6,348 nt of DNA, from NCBI GenBank assembly GCA_014523695.1, contig JAATVS010000222.1:1-6348 (forward strand), written 5' to 3'. A program made the position numbers and the translations under genes. Below the pieces are notes generated by a model. The model did not search any database. It was not told the DNA's origin and was given only the letters and a program-made list of their open reading frames with translations. Source of the DNA: Nitrososphaerales archaeon TH5895. GTDB lineage: Archaea > Thermoproteota > Nitrososphaeria > Nitrososphaerales > Nitrososphaeraceae. Positions 1 to 5,767 of this stretch are shown one piece after another. How positions within the stretch are numbered: position 1 is the first letter of the stretch; each line of letters opens with the position of its first letter.

Positions 1-295
1 GACCAAGATCGCCGACAACTAGATCATATATGCCAGTATTTGCATAAAAAAACAAACTGCATTCGGGCAAAATGAACGCTTTAAAACTCCCACCCATTCC
101 GGTATATATTCTATCTTCTCGTAGATTTGTCCTAAGTGTGGCATAGGGTACTTCATTCCAGCTAAGTAGTGTTGTCGGTGACCCAGTATCAACTAAAAAA
201 TTTATCTTAAAAACTGATTCTAGTTGCTTGGAAAGTACAAATCCTGGAACATAGTATCGCTTGTCATTAAAGCCCTGATAACATTCAATGTACAA
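1..295 (-). CDS. Retropepsin-like aspartic protease, 3'-truncated by window edge
   Basis: The minus strand is open for 98 codons up to the window edge. Residues 33-45 read FLVDTGSPTTLLS, the classic D-T-G-S active-site loop of pepsin/retropepsin-type aspartic proteases (catalytic Asp36). A Gly-rich flap-like segment follows (TGMGGSFKAF, about 65-74), and YDLVVGDLG (90-98) resembles the hydrophobic-hydrophobic-Gly element in the second half of the fold. Retropepsin-like enzymes act as homodimers, each subunit giving one Asp. No signal peptide is seen, so a cytoplasmic role is inferred. There is no ATG in frame; the TTG at 295-293, two bases after the stop of the DUF5678-like gene, is the likeliest start and suggests translational coupling. 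The substrate is unknown. The fold call is firm, but activity is not shown, and the C-terminus is outside the window. Confidence 0.8.
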   Translation of the reverse strand, partial: MYIECYQGFNDKRYYVPGFVLSKQLESVFKINFLVDTGSPTTLLSWNEVPYATLRTNLREDRIYTGMGGSFKAFILPECSLFFYANTGIYDLVVGDLG

Positions 296-297
296 GA

Positions 298-543
298 CTA
301 TACTTCATTTCTTTTATCTCTTATAAATTCAACGACGACATCCAAGCGGTCTATATTGAGTTGTTTTAATTCACGTTCAAAATCATTCATCTCTTTGCTA
401 TGTGCTACTACTATATGATTTTTTATTGCAACATATTCTAAATTAAATTCCTTTATTAGTTCATTGTAATTTTTGTGGAGCCATCTGCTATCGTCGATGA
501 ATTGGTTAAATCGATCATCTCCGACTATTGACATGTGACTCAT
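298..543 (-). CDS. DUF5678-like small protein
   Basis: An 81-residue soluble protein without signal peptide or membrane segment. Residues 20-61 fit the pattern I know for DUF5678: RWLHKNYNELIKEF (helix with W21 and Y26), then YVAIKNHIVVAHS (two short strands, 37-49), then a charged helix (51-61). A last strand, LDVVVEFI (67-74), closes the domain. The function of DUF5678 is not established. The stop codon at 300-298 lies two bases before the probable TTG start of the aspartic protease, so the two are probably one operon and may act together; a partner or regulator of the protease is inference only. No Shine-Dalgarno motif precedes the ATG at 543-541. A TATA-like box centred about 28 bases upstream points to a leaderless mRNA. 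A second ATG three codons in is an alternative start. Confidence 0.8.
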   Translation of the reverse strand: MSHMSIVGDDRFNQFIDDSRWLHKNYNELIKEFNLEYVAIKNHIVVAHSKEMNDFERELKQLNIDRLDVVVEFIRDKRNEV

Positions 544-566
544 TGGAAGCAGAGAATATTTACATC

Positions 567-575
567 TTTTTAAAA
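567..575 (-). promoter_or_regulatory. TATA-like box for DUF5678-protease operon
   Basis: Read on the minus strand this is TTTTAAAAA, centred about 28 bases before the ATG at 543. That spacing would put transcription start at or beside the start codon, in line with the missing Shine-Dalgarno site. The call rests on base composition and spacing only. Confidence 0.4.
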
Positions 576-599
576 TGCATTCTGGTTAGTATGGCATGT

Positions 600-908
600 T
601 TAGAACTCAAATTCTTTTAATGAATCATCTGAAATATTAAGAAAAATCTGTTTCTCATCGTACCGATCTATTTTTCTCTTGGGTATCAAATATTCGTGTT
701 CTTTCTTGTTTTCACCGTCTATTACAACCAGATTGTCTTTGTATTCTGCAAATACTTTCCCGATTTCTCTGCCTTGAATAGGACTCTTCCCATCGTTTCT
801 GATGATATTATTTATAATCACTGGAATTCGATAAAAAGTATAATAATTCCACTCAGATGGATCGTTGGTATTGTGCACTTCATTACTCTCGGTACTATCA
901 TCGCTCAT
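600..908 (-). CDS. PRC-barrel-like (DUF2171-type) domain protein
   Basis: 102 residues, soluble. Residues 1-25 are polar and probably disordered. Residues 44-102 look like a PRC-barrel-type beta domain: GREIGKVFAEYKDNLVVID (46-64) gives the G-x-x-I-G-K-V turn and two strands, EYLIPKRKIDRYD (72-84) gives the typical Y-L-I-P strand and following turn, and IFLNISDDSLKEFEF (88-102) is the closing strand and short helix. PRC-barrel domains occur in RNA-processing proteins, photosynthetic reaction centres and many small stress proteins; nothing here picks one of these roles. The ATG at 908-906 has a good Shine-Dalgarno site (GAGGAG) eight bases upstream, which fixes the start. It lies 56 bases upstream of the DUF5678-like gene, which has its own TATA-like box, so co-transcription is uncertain. 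Confidence 0.7.
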   Translation of the reverse strand: MSDDSTESNEVHNTNDPSEWNYYTFYRIPVIINNIIRNDGKSPIQGREIGKVFAEYKDNLVVIDGENKKEHEYLIPKRKIDRYDEKQIFLNISDDSLKEFEF

Positions 909-916
909 TGTAAATA

Positions 917-922
917 CTCCTC
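917..922 (-). promoter_or_regulatory. Shine-Dalgarno site of PRC-barrel-like gene
   Basis: Minus-strand GAGGAG lies eight bases before the ATG at 908. It is the only convincing Shine-Dalgarno site seen in the window; the other genes look leaderless or nearly so. This marks the gene as having a 5' leader. Confidence 0.6.
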
Positions 923-1089
923 AAAAAGGTATTTAACTATTATGAAGTACACACACTGATCGATGTTTGGTTAGAAGATAATAGTGGATAGATTTACTTG
1001 GTACATTTTCACTGATATAATATCATTAATTGATAAAGAGCAACTAATAGCTTAAGAGTGGGCTATATTTTCTACGTGATTGGGGTAAA

Positions 1090-1247
1090 CAACGGTTGGC
1101 TATGCGAAGAGAAAATTCATCTTTGCAACCGTACTTGTACCGAACTCCATTGGGGTAGCATCCGCAAATCCGTGCAGCCCTAATGGCGGGGACGGGGGAA
1201 GATGGAGGTCTTTGGACCAGGACAATATGAAATGGTGTCGCCATTGA
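1090..1247 (+). pseudogene. Broken copy of the Gly-rich exported protein
   Basis: In the frame of base 1125 the strand encodes ATVLVPNSIGVASANPCSPN followed by GGDGG. This closely matches residues 20-45 of the intact Gly-rich protein at 1993 (STVLVVPNSIGLASANPCST, then NGGDGG), including the signal-peptide end and the first Cys. After GGDGG the frame is lost: a different frame gives VFGPG, matching SVLGPG of the intact protein, so a frameshift lies near 1195-1210. The 5' end is also damaged. The frame is closed by TAA at 1086-1088 and has no start, and the ATG at 1102 lies in another frame. The upstream DNA (GTGATTGGGGTAAAC) still resembles that of the intact gene (GTGATCGTAAA). No second Cys survives. 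The copy lies about 0.75 kb upstream of the intact one in the same orientation. Confidence 0.75.
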
Positions 1248-1307
1248 ACAGGAGATTCAATTTCTTCTACGAGATATTAATATATTTGTCACATGAAAAT
1301 TAAAGAT

Positions 1308-1315
1308 AAAAAAAA
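1308..1315 (-). terminator. Oligo-T terminator after S-Q-x-Q-G gene
   Basis: Eight consecutive T on the minus strand, about 12 bases after the stop of the gene at 1327-1575. Archaeal RNA polymerase terminates at such T tracts without needing a hairpin, and none is evident here. Confidence 0.45.
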
Positions 1316-1326
1316 GAGGATGAAGT

Positions 1327-1575
1327 CTAGTCTTGGTTTTGACTAATTGATACGGCGTTACCGTCACCCTGAATCTGAGAACCGGCATTCTGACACTGGG
1401 CAAATGCGCAATTATTACTTTGAGAGGAACTCTGACTGTTTCCGCCGCTCCTCTTCTTCTTTTTCTTGGCATCTGCGTCATCCGTCATTGCAAGGGTCGC
1501 CGAGGTAATTAGAACTGCCGCAATTGCTGCCACTAACACAAAGGTAGTTATTTTACTATACATTTCTCTAGTCAT
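1327..1575 (-). CDS. Small exported cysteine protein with S-Q-x-Q-G motif
   Basis: 82 residues. A signal peptide covers about residues 5-36, with hydrophobic core TTFVLVAAIAAVLITSATLA and probable cleavage after ADA36. A KKKKKR patch (37-42) and a Ser/Gln/Asn linker follow. The C-terminal core has C56-x4-C61 and then QNAGSQIQGDGNAVSISQ (62-79). The same core, C-[QS]-N-x2-S-Q-x-Q-G-[ED]-x-N-x-V, occurs in the protein at 6069 and the remnant at 5768, so this is a third family member, on the opposite strand and with a shorter Cys spacing (4 rather than 10 residues). I recall the family as an uncharacterised exported family of Nitrososphaerales. The two Cys may form a disulfide. The function is unknown. 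Two starts are possible, 1575 and the ATG at 1563 (residue 5), each served by one of two tandem TATA boxes. Confidence 0.8.
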   Translation of the reverse strand: MTREMYSKITTFVLVAAIAAVLITSATLAMTDDADAKKKKKRSGGNSQSSSQSNNCAFAQCQNAGSQIQGDGNAVSISQNQD

Positions 1576-1588
1576 ATTTCACTGAGAA

Positions 1589-1614
1589 TTATATATAGGC
1601 GTTCATTATATATA
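1589..1614 (-). promoter_or_regulatory. Tandem TATA boxes for S-Q-x-Q-G gene
   Basis: Minus-strand CTATATATAA occurs twice, 17 bases apart (boxes at 1614-1606 and 1597-1589). The upstream box would start RNA near 1583, just before the ATG at 1575. The downstream box would start it near 1566, just before the ATG at 1563. Because TATATATA reads the same both ways, the upstream box could also fire rightward. Confidence 0.55.
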
Positions 1615-1960
1615 GACTTATAGATACTTCTAGTTTATTGTTCCGTGATATTGATAAACTAGTAATTAATTTGAATTCACTGCTGTTAGTTGTTGCCTGG
1701 AACAAACAACGTGCCAAAAATTCATTTTGGACAGAGCCAAACGGCGATATGTTACGGATTTTAGCTCTGATCTCGGACTATCACTCAATATCGGAATGCT
1801 ATCGTTAGCACAAATCTTGTCATCAGTCTGAACAGTTCAATTCATATATGCTATTATAGTAGTAGAGAAATCAGATTTATACTACTAGCGTTGGTTAAGA
1901 TATGTCATTACATAGACGTACACTATATAGATGAACCCTATATGAGATTCTTAAATCAAA

Positions 1961-1978
1961 TAATAAATGTTATTTAAC
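1961..1978 (+). promoter_or_regulatory. AT-rich promoter of Gly-rich protein gene
   Basis: TAATAAATGTTATTTAAC lies 15-32 bases before the ATG at 1993, where a leaderless archaeal promoter would be expected. The exact TATA register is unclear. The matching spot in the broken copy reads GCTATATTTT (1064-1073). Confidence 0.35.
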
Positions 1979-1992
1979 TTAGTGATCGTAAA

Positions 1993-2259
1993 ATGACAAG
2001 AAAGAATGTTCTACCAGCAGCAATCTTAGTGGCAACAGCACTCGTATTTTCAACAGTACTTGTAGTACCAAACTCGATAGGGCTAGCGTCTGCAAATCCG
2101 TGTAGTACCAACGGTGGAGACGGTGGAAACGGCGGTCCTGGGGGCTCAAGCGTTCTAGGTCCTGGTGGTCCTGGCGGTAGTGGCGGCGACGGCGGAGACA
2201 GTGGTAGTATAGGAGAGTGTACAATAGACATATCGGATTCAGAGTTTTCTGAACCCTAA
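1993..2259 (+). CDS. Exported Gly-rich (GGxGG/PGG) protein
   Basis: 88 residues. Residues 1-34 form a signal peptide (charged TRKN, hydrophobic LPAAILVATALVFSTVLVV, cleavage near ASA34). The mature chain opens with NPC37, runs through about 35 residues made almost only of Gly, Pro, Asp, Ser and Asn (41-74, with GGDGGNGGPGG and GPGGPGGSGGDGG), and ends in EC76TIDISDSEFSEP. One Cys on each side of the Gly-rich stretch could close it with a disulfide. It is not a strict collagen G-x-y repeat, and I know no named family. A wall or surface structural role is a guess. The Gly codons make this stretch much richer in G+C than its surroundings. A broken paralogue lies upstream at 1090-1247, showing the signal-peptide end and the first Cys region are conserved. 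Confidence 0.75.
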   Translation: MTRKNVLPAAILVATALVFSTVLVVPNSIGLASANPCSTNGGDGGNGGPGGSSVLGPGGPGGSGGDGGDSGSIGECTIDISDSEFSEP

Positions 2260-2273
2260 TCTTTCTTTTTTCT
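2260..2273 (+). terminator. T-rich terminator after Gly-rich gene
   Basis: TCTTTCTTTTTTCT follows the stop codon directly. A T-rich tract of this kind is enough for archaeal transcription to end; no hairpin is seen. Confidence 0.45.
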
Positions 2274-2502
2274 AATGGTTATACTATCGCTGAAATCTGA
2301 TCACTTAGTATTCTTACGATGTATCCCTGAGTTCATGAAAAGCATTCTGTTTAATTCTAAAGCTTCTTTTCCATAAGTCACAATAGAAAAGTGATATTAA
2401 TCAAAGAATAATTATCAGATCTATCTGAACCAATTGAAAAATAGATCCGTAACATAGCTTGCAAAGAATATGATCTAAACTCATTATGTCATATATGGCA
2501 CA

Positions 2503-2946
2503 TTGTCCGGACTCCTGCTACTATGTACAATATTACTAAAGACAGTAGATGATAATCAGAGACTGGCTCTTGCACAGATAACGCCAGCCCCAGAGAAATC
2601 TGGTAGTACAGATGATACATCTACAAATAGCTCTCCAGTATTTGGAGATGGTAACGGTGACAACCAAAATGATGGATCAGCTGGCTCACCTGGTGCTGAT
2701 GGTAATGATGGCACTGATGTTAATGGTGTATCAGAGGGTGCAACATCAAGCGATGAACAACAAGATGAAGATACAGAGGGAGATTCTACTAAAATATCCG
2801 ATTCGAATGATGATAATGACGAACAGAGTATAATTAACGAGCAAGCTGATGAATCGACAACATCAGAAGACAAAAACACATTGATGGAAACCATAATAAA
2901 ACAAATCAACGACGCGTTATCTGCCTCTGGAATGCCTGATCTGTGA
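2503..2946 (+). CDS. Exported acidic low-complexity protein
   Basis: 147 residues if started at TTG 2503. The N-terminus has a hydrophobic stretch, GLLLLCTILL, and a possible cleavage near ALAQ25, so export is likely. Residues about 31-122 are low-complexity and strongly acidic: a G/D/N-rich part (FGDGNGDNQNDG, then GADGNDGTDVNG) followed by a D/E/S/T-rich part. The last 25 residues form the only probable ordered element, an amphipathic helix with ETIIKQINDALSASG. No catalytic motif is visible. Calcium or cation binding is possible from the acidity, but only as inference. The start is doubtful. No ATG lies in frame, and the ATG at 2486 lies in a frame that ends after 17 codons, so a one-base indel near 2490-2505 may have separated start from gene. 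No family name is recognised. Confidence 0.65.
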   Translation: MSGLLLLCTILLKTVDDNQRLALAQITPAPEKSGSTDDTSTNSSPVFGDGNGDNQNDGSAGSPGADGNDGTDVNGVSEGATSSDEQQDEDTEGDSTKISDSNDDNDEQSIINEQADESTTSEDKNTLMETIIKQINDALSASGMPDL

Positions 2947-3019
2947 ATCTAATACGTAAACCCCTCATTGTTTGTTCATTGGCTTCTGTCTATCATGAGA
3001 TAATGTGGTTCTAAAGGTC

Positions 3020-3027
3020 TTTATACC
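3020..3027 (+). promoter_or_regulatory. TATA-like box of receiver-domain gene
   Basis: TTTATACC is centred about 35 bases before the TTG at 3058, which would give a start of transcription near 3050 and a leader of about eight bases. This supports the TTG over the ATG at 3118, which would cut off the first strand of the domain. Confidence 0.45.
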
Positions 3028-3057
3028 TAGCATGCCAAAGCTCGCAAGTCAAGCATT

Positions 3058-3480
3058 TTGAATTTAACCTATAATCATCATAGTACTAGTAATTTTGAAA
3101 GAAAAAAGAAAACGATAATGATATGTGAGAACGAACCAGATGTGCGTTTATTATTTGGGTTAGTGCTCGGGTCAAGATACGATGTAATAACGGTAGACTC
3201 TGGCGAAGAGTGTATTGAGAGGTACATAGAAGAAACAAACCGGGGTAACAAAATACATCTCATACTATTGGATTATAAATTGTATGACATGATGGGTGAT
3301 TCTGTTGCTCGCAAGATAAAAGAATGCAACGAAACCAAAATAATTCTCAATTCAGCATATAATGTAGATGATGTCCTCATAAGAGAATTAGAAAACGGTA
3401 ATTACATATCAAGATACATACAAAAACCATTTGATACAAATCGCTTAACTGATCTAGTGGATGAGACCGTAAAGAATTAA
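3058..3480 (+). CDS. Stand-alone response-regulator receiver domain (CheY-like)
   Basis: 140 residues. Residues 18-139 make one receiver domain and nothing else. The first strand and acidic pocket are KTIMICENEPDV, with E24/E26 in place of the usual Asp pair. The phospho-acceptor is Asp72 in IHLILLDYKLYD. Ser99 in KIILNSAYN is the switch residue, and Lys123 in YIQKPFD is the conserved lysine before cis-Pro. All key positions are therefore filled and phosphorylation by a histidine kinase is expected, but no kinase gene is in the window. With no DNA-binding output domain, it probably works by protein contact or as a phosphate relay. The 17-residue N-terminal tail is polar and basic. The start is TTG 3058; the internal ATG at residue 21 would delete the first strand. 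It is likely a single-gene unit with its own TATA-like box. Confidence 0.88.
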   Translation: MNLTYNHHSTSNFERKKKTIMICENEPDVRLLFGLVLGSRYDVITVDSGEECIERYIEETNRGNKIHLILLDYKLYDMMGDSVARKIKECNETKIILNSAYNVDDVLIRELENGNYISRYIQKPFDTNRLTDLVDETVKN

Positions 3481-3721
3481 TTGCAAGTTGAATACATTAA
3501 TTAAAACTCATTGACTCAAATGCCATTAATTCATCTAAGCGATAGTAGAATCTCTTTAGCATATAGAATATCCACAGAATAATCAGTTCCAACAGGTATT
3601 ACAAAGAACAATTGAAAAAGAAATTTGAGTAGAGATATTATAACTATAATGACGACAATGATAATAATTAAGCGATAGCAGACAGAAAAAGCTATCTACA
3701 CCATATACCCGTTAAAACATA

Positions 3722-4342
3722 TTGCAAATTGTATTAAACAGACGGGAGAAAGAGCAGTTAGTAATTAGGCTTCATCAGGAAGGTAAAACCATTCGTGAGA
3801 TAGCATCGGCAGCACATCTGTCATTTGGCGATATTGGAAACGATCACACGAAGAGCAGAGGGTCATGACAAAGATGGTGACATTGAAATAAAAGACTTGA
3901 ATGACAAATCCCCGGATACGAAAGCGTTATGGCTATTTGCGAACGGAAAGAAGCCTATTGACGTTGCTATTGAATTAGACTTGTCAGCATCTGAGGTGAA
4001 CGAGATGCAGGAAGAATTCTGGGCATTGAATCAGTTACATGAACTGGCGTGAGTTTACCACGAAGTCAAAACCTTTCTGCCATCTTTTTTTTGAAGCTAT
4101 TTCATTGTTTAAAAAATAACAAAATGCTGGGTGAGAAATATGTCTTAGATGTTCTCAGATATGTCGGCAATGATCTACCTCAACTAACCGACAGGGTTCA
4201 ATGTCTCAGTAATGACGTAATAAATCTAGAAGATAGAAAGAGAAATTTGATGAACGAGCTGATACTCTGGAATGCCCAGCTGTCTGATCTTGGTAACGCT
4301 ACTGATATTAAAAATCAACAACTAAAACGAATGAACAAATAG
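3722..4342 (+). pseudogene. Broken HTH/coiled-coil protein of a thaumarchaeal family
   Basis: Joined across three lesions, the strand encodes one protein of about 200 residues. Segment one (frame of 3743) reads REKEQLVIRLHQEGKTIREI and continues ASAAHLSFGDIG, a helix-turn-helix. At the AAA of 3838-3840 an extra base shifts the frame to ITRRAEG and on through KALWLFANGKKPIDVAIELD to FWALNQLHELA. A TGA stop sits at 4050-4052. Read-through gives VYHEVKTFLPSF, then the T8 run at 4085-4092 shifts the frame again to LKLFHCLKNNKMLGEKY and on to a coiled-coil-like C-terminus ending at TAG 4340. I recall intact relatives with this order of elements as abundant in Nitrososphaerales; their function is unknown, and a DNA-binding regulator is inferred from the HTH. 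The start is probably TTG 3722. Two of the three lesions lie in homopolymers, so assembly error must be excluded, though the TGA argues for real decay. Confidence 0.8.
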
Positions 4343-4401
4343 ATGTCCTAACGGAACATTAAACAAATAAATGGATGTAAGCCATGATTAGAGAATACCG
4401 C

Positions 4402-4410
4402 TTATATCTA
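4402..4410 (+). promoter_or_regulatory. Relic TATA box of broken Asp-box gene
   Basis: TTATATCTA begins 29 bases before the ruined start codon (ATA, 4431-4433). In the intact paralogue TTAAATACC begins 29 bases before its ATG at 4959. The DNA in between is also alike (ATTTCAAAACGTCAT against ATTCGAAAACTATCAT). Confidence 0.5.
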
Positions 4411-4430
4411 ATGAGCTATTTCAAAACGTC

Positions 4431-4865
4431 ATATAACAAAATCTTGCAGTATGCGGTATTGCTATAATTGCTCTAGCGATGATTGGAACAACGGCAATTG
4501 GAGACCAAAAAGCTATGGGATGACCTTCAAAACCGTCAAAAGTTCTGCCGGCCGTCATAGCTACATCTGATGAGAATGTGTACCTCGTGTGGGGCAATAA
4601 TGATACCGCTAATAACAACTCAGAAGTTGTGTTTAGAGCATCGATAATAGATGGTGGACAACTTACGCAGACAAATTAATCTGAGCAACTCAATTCAACC
4701 GATTTTGATATAGAAGCTACCATTGATAACATAATCGTGAGTTGGTGGGAAACAAACCAGTCAAGTGTTGAACCAGTGATTGTATTAAGCGGTGATAGAG
4801 GTGCAACATTTGGACCAATACTAAAATTATCAAATAATGGAACTATTGGAGCAGCAGCTGAATAA
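4431..4865 (+). pseudogene. Broken copy of the exported Asp-box protein
   Basis: The strand carries pieces of the protein encoded intact just downstream. They are a signal-peptide core (GIAIIALAMIGTTAIG), VYLVWGNNDTANNNSEVVFR (matching YIVWFNDQNTPNNNSELLFR), SWWETNQSSVEPV (matching TWWERNSTSEEPV) and GATFGPILKLSNNGTIG (matching GTTFGPILRLTSNGTIG). Damage: the start ATG has become ATA with an extra base, TGA at 4521-4523 cuts the frame, and three single-base losses near 4658-4662, 4672-4676 and 4694-4704 break the middle. The three together return to the original frame; the second is most simply explained by loss of one A from a run of four (DKINLSN). The 54-bp repeat and acidic linker of the intact gene are absent. 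Only 93 bases separate this wreck from the start of the intact copy. Confidence 0.82.
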
Positions 4866-4929
4866 AGAAAAGCTATTTCGCTTCGAATAGTAATTAGAGT
4901 AGAATATTGCAACTCCAAATAGTGTATGC

Positions 4930-4938
4930 TTAAATACC
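4930..4938 (+). promoter_or_regulatory. TATA box of intact Asp-box gene
   Basis: TTAAATACC is centred about 25 bases before the ATG at 4959, placing transcription start at that codon. It overlaps the coding part of the longer reading frame from 4926, which therefore is probably not translated. Confidence 0.55.
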
Positions 4939-4958
4939 GCAATCATTCGAAAACTATC

Positions 4959-5684
4959 ATGAACAAGCTTTTAGTTGTTACGGTTACAGCAATAATAATG
5001 ATAGGGTTAATTGGATCAACAATGACGGTACCGCAAGCATCATACGCAACAAAACAATCTAAACAGGTGCCTCCTGAAAAGACGACTGTACCGCCGGAAA
5101 GACAATCTCAACAGCCATCAGAAGCACCAGGAGCTACGACTGTACCGCCGGAAAGACAATCTCAACAGCCATCAGAAGCACCAGGAGCTACGACCGAACG
5201 TCCTGAAAGACAATCGCAATTTAACTCTGAACAACAGGAAGATGGAATTATCGATGTTACAGAGCAAATAGATGAGCAAATTAGGGATGTGTTACAAGAA
5301 GAAGATGATGATGAAAATAATGGCAGTAATGAAGAACAAAGTGAACAAGTTGAGATTGATAAGAAAGCGCCAATTGCAATCTCTGGTGACAATGCATACA
5401 TTGTCTGGTTTAATGACCAAAATACCCCGAACAACAATTCTGAACTATTATTTAGATCATCTAATGATAGCGGAATCACATTTGCAGATAAGATCCATCT
5501 GAGCAATACAACGACTGCTGATTCTATTAATGCAGAGATAGCTGCAGATGGTAATAATGTGATTATCACATGGTGGGAACGTAACTCAACCAGCGAAGAG
5601 CCAGTAGTCAGAATAAGCACAGATAGTGGGACAACATTTGGACCTATACTGAGACTAACATCTAATGGAACGATCGGCGAATAA
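4959..5684 (+). CDS. Exported Asp-box (BNR-like) protein with tandem repeat
   Basis: 241 residues from ATG 4959. Residues 1-30 are a signal peptide (KLLVVTVTAIIMIGLIGS core, cleavage near ASYA30). Residues 36-87 are Pro/Gln/Glu-rich and hold two perfect 18-residue repeats starting TTVPPERQSQ (42-59, 60-77) and a partial third (78-87). Residues 91-136 are acidic and helical or disordered. The folded part (137-241) has two Asp boxes, SNDSGITF (168-175) and STDSGTTF (220-227), the S-x-D-x-G-x-T-[FW] turn of BNR/sialidase-type beta-propellers, each next to strands such as AYIVWFN and IITWWERN. Known propellers need about six blades; this has about two, so it may oligomerise or act as a short adhesion module. 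No sialidase catalytic residues are visible. The start is chosen from the TATA box and its spacing, which the broken upstream copy shares. An in-frame ATG at 4926 would add 11 residues. Confidence 0.78.
   Translation: MNKLLVVTVTAIIMIGLIGSTMTVPQASYATKQSKQVPPEKTTVPPERQSQQPSEAPGATTVPPERQSQQPSEAPGATTERPERQSQFNSEQQEDGIIDVTEQIDEQIRDVLQEEDDDENNGSNEEQSEQVEIDKKAPIAISGDNAYIVWFNDQNTPNNNSELLFRSSNDSGITFADKIHLSNTTTADSINAEIAADGNNVIITWWERNSTSEEPVVRISTDSGTTFGPILRLTSNGTIGE
5082..5220 (+). repeat. 54-bp perfect tandem repeat within Asp-box gene
   Basis: Bases 5082-5135 and 5136-5189 are identical. A partial third copy from 5190 keeps the start and the GAAAGACAATC part but has diverged. The unit is 18 codons, so copy number can change without breaking the frame. 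The encoded unit is rich in Pro, Gln, Glu and Ser and probably forms an extended stalk between membrane and Asp-box domain. The broken upstream paralogue lacks it, and perfect identity of the two copies points to recent duplication. Confidence 0.9.
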
Positions 5685-5767
5685 TAAAAGCCGTTAATTT
5701 TCCATAGTTCTGCATATCAGAGACTGGCGATATTCTGTAGTAGGAAACATTAAGCCACCGATAAACC

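Larger units (their letters stand above)
1576..1992. other. 417-bp intergenic region, no convincing gene
   Basis: The left edge holds the divergent TATA boxes and the right edge the AT-rich promoter of the Gly-rich gene. Between them no tRNA, inverted repeat or known protein is seen. A plus-strand frame from TTG 1638 to TAG 1808 is open for 56 codons and begins about 28 bases after a TATA box. A minus-strand frame over roughly 1674-1835 is also open but has no start. Neither product is recognised. Confidence 0.5.

Noticed and set aside
224..418. Plus-strand 64-codon open frame
   Set aside because: It lies opposite the DUF5678-protease pair, whose domain patterns are far clearer.
696..959. 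Plus-strand 87-codon hydrophobic open frame
   Set aside because: It is antisense to the PRC-barrel-like gene, which has a good Shine-Dalgarno site and recognisable domain.
1044..1244. Minus-strand 66-codon open frame
   Set aside because: It lies opposite the broken Gly-rich copy, has no signal or motif, and is explained by antisense reading of the Gly/Pro codons.
1257..1481. Minus-strand 74-codon open frame overlapping the S-Q-x-Q-G gene
   Set aside because: It is a shadow in another frame of the gene at 1327, rich in Arg and without domain pattern.
2301..2381. Minus-strand fragment from GTG containing TYGKEALELNRM, faintly like part of a receiver domain
   Set aside because: It has only 26 codons, no phospho-acceptor or lysine motif, and could arise by chance.
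2556..2909. Minus-strand 117-codon open frame
   Set aside because: It is antisense to the acidic protein; the Ser/Val/Leu richness reflects reverse-read Asp/Asn/Ser codons.
5082..5220. CRISPR-like repeats
   Set aside because: The 54-bp units abut with no spacers and are in frame within a gene.
5162..5620. Minus-strand 152-codon open frame
   Set aside because: It is antisense to the intact Asp-box gene; its Ser/Leu-rich make-up mirrors the Glu/Asp/Gln-rich sense protein.
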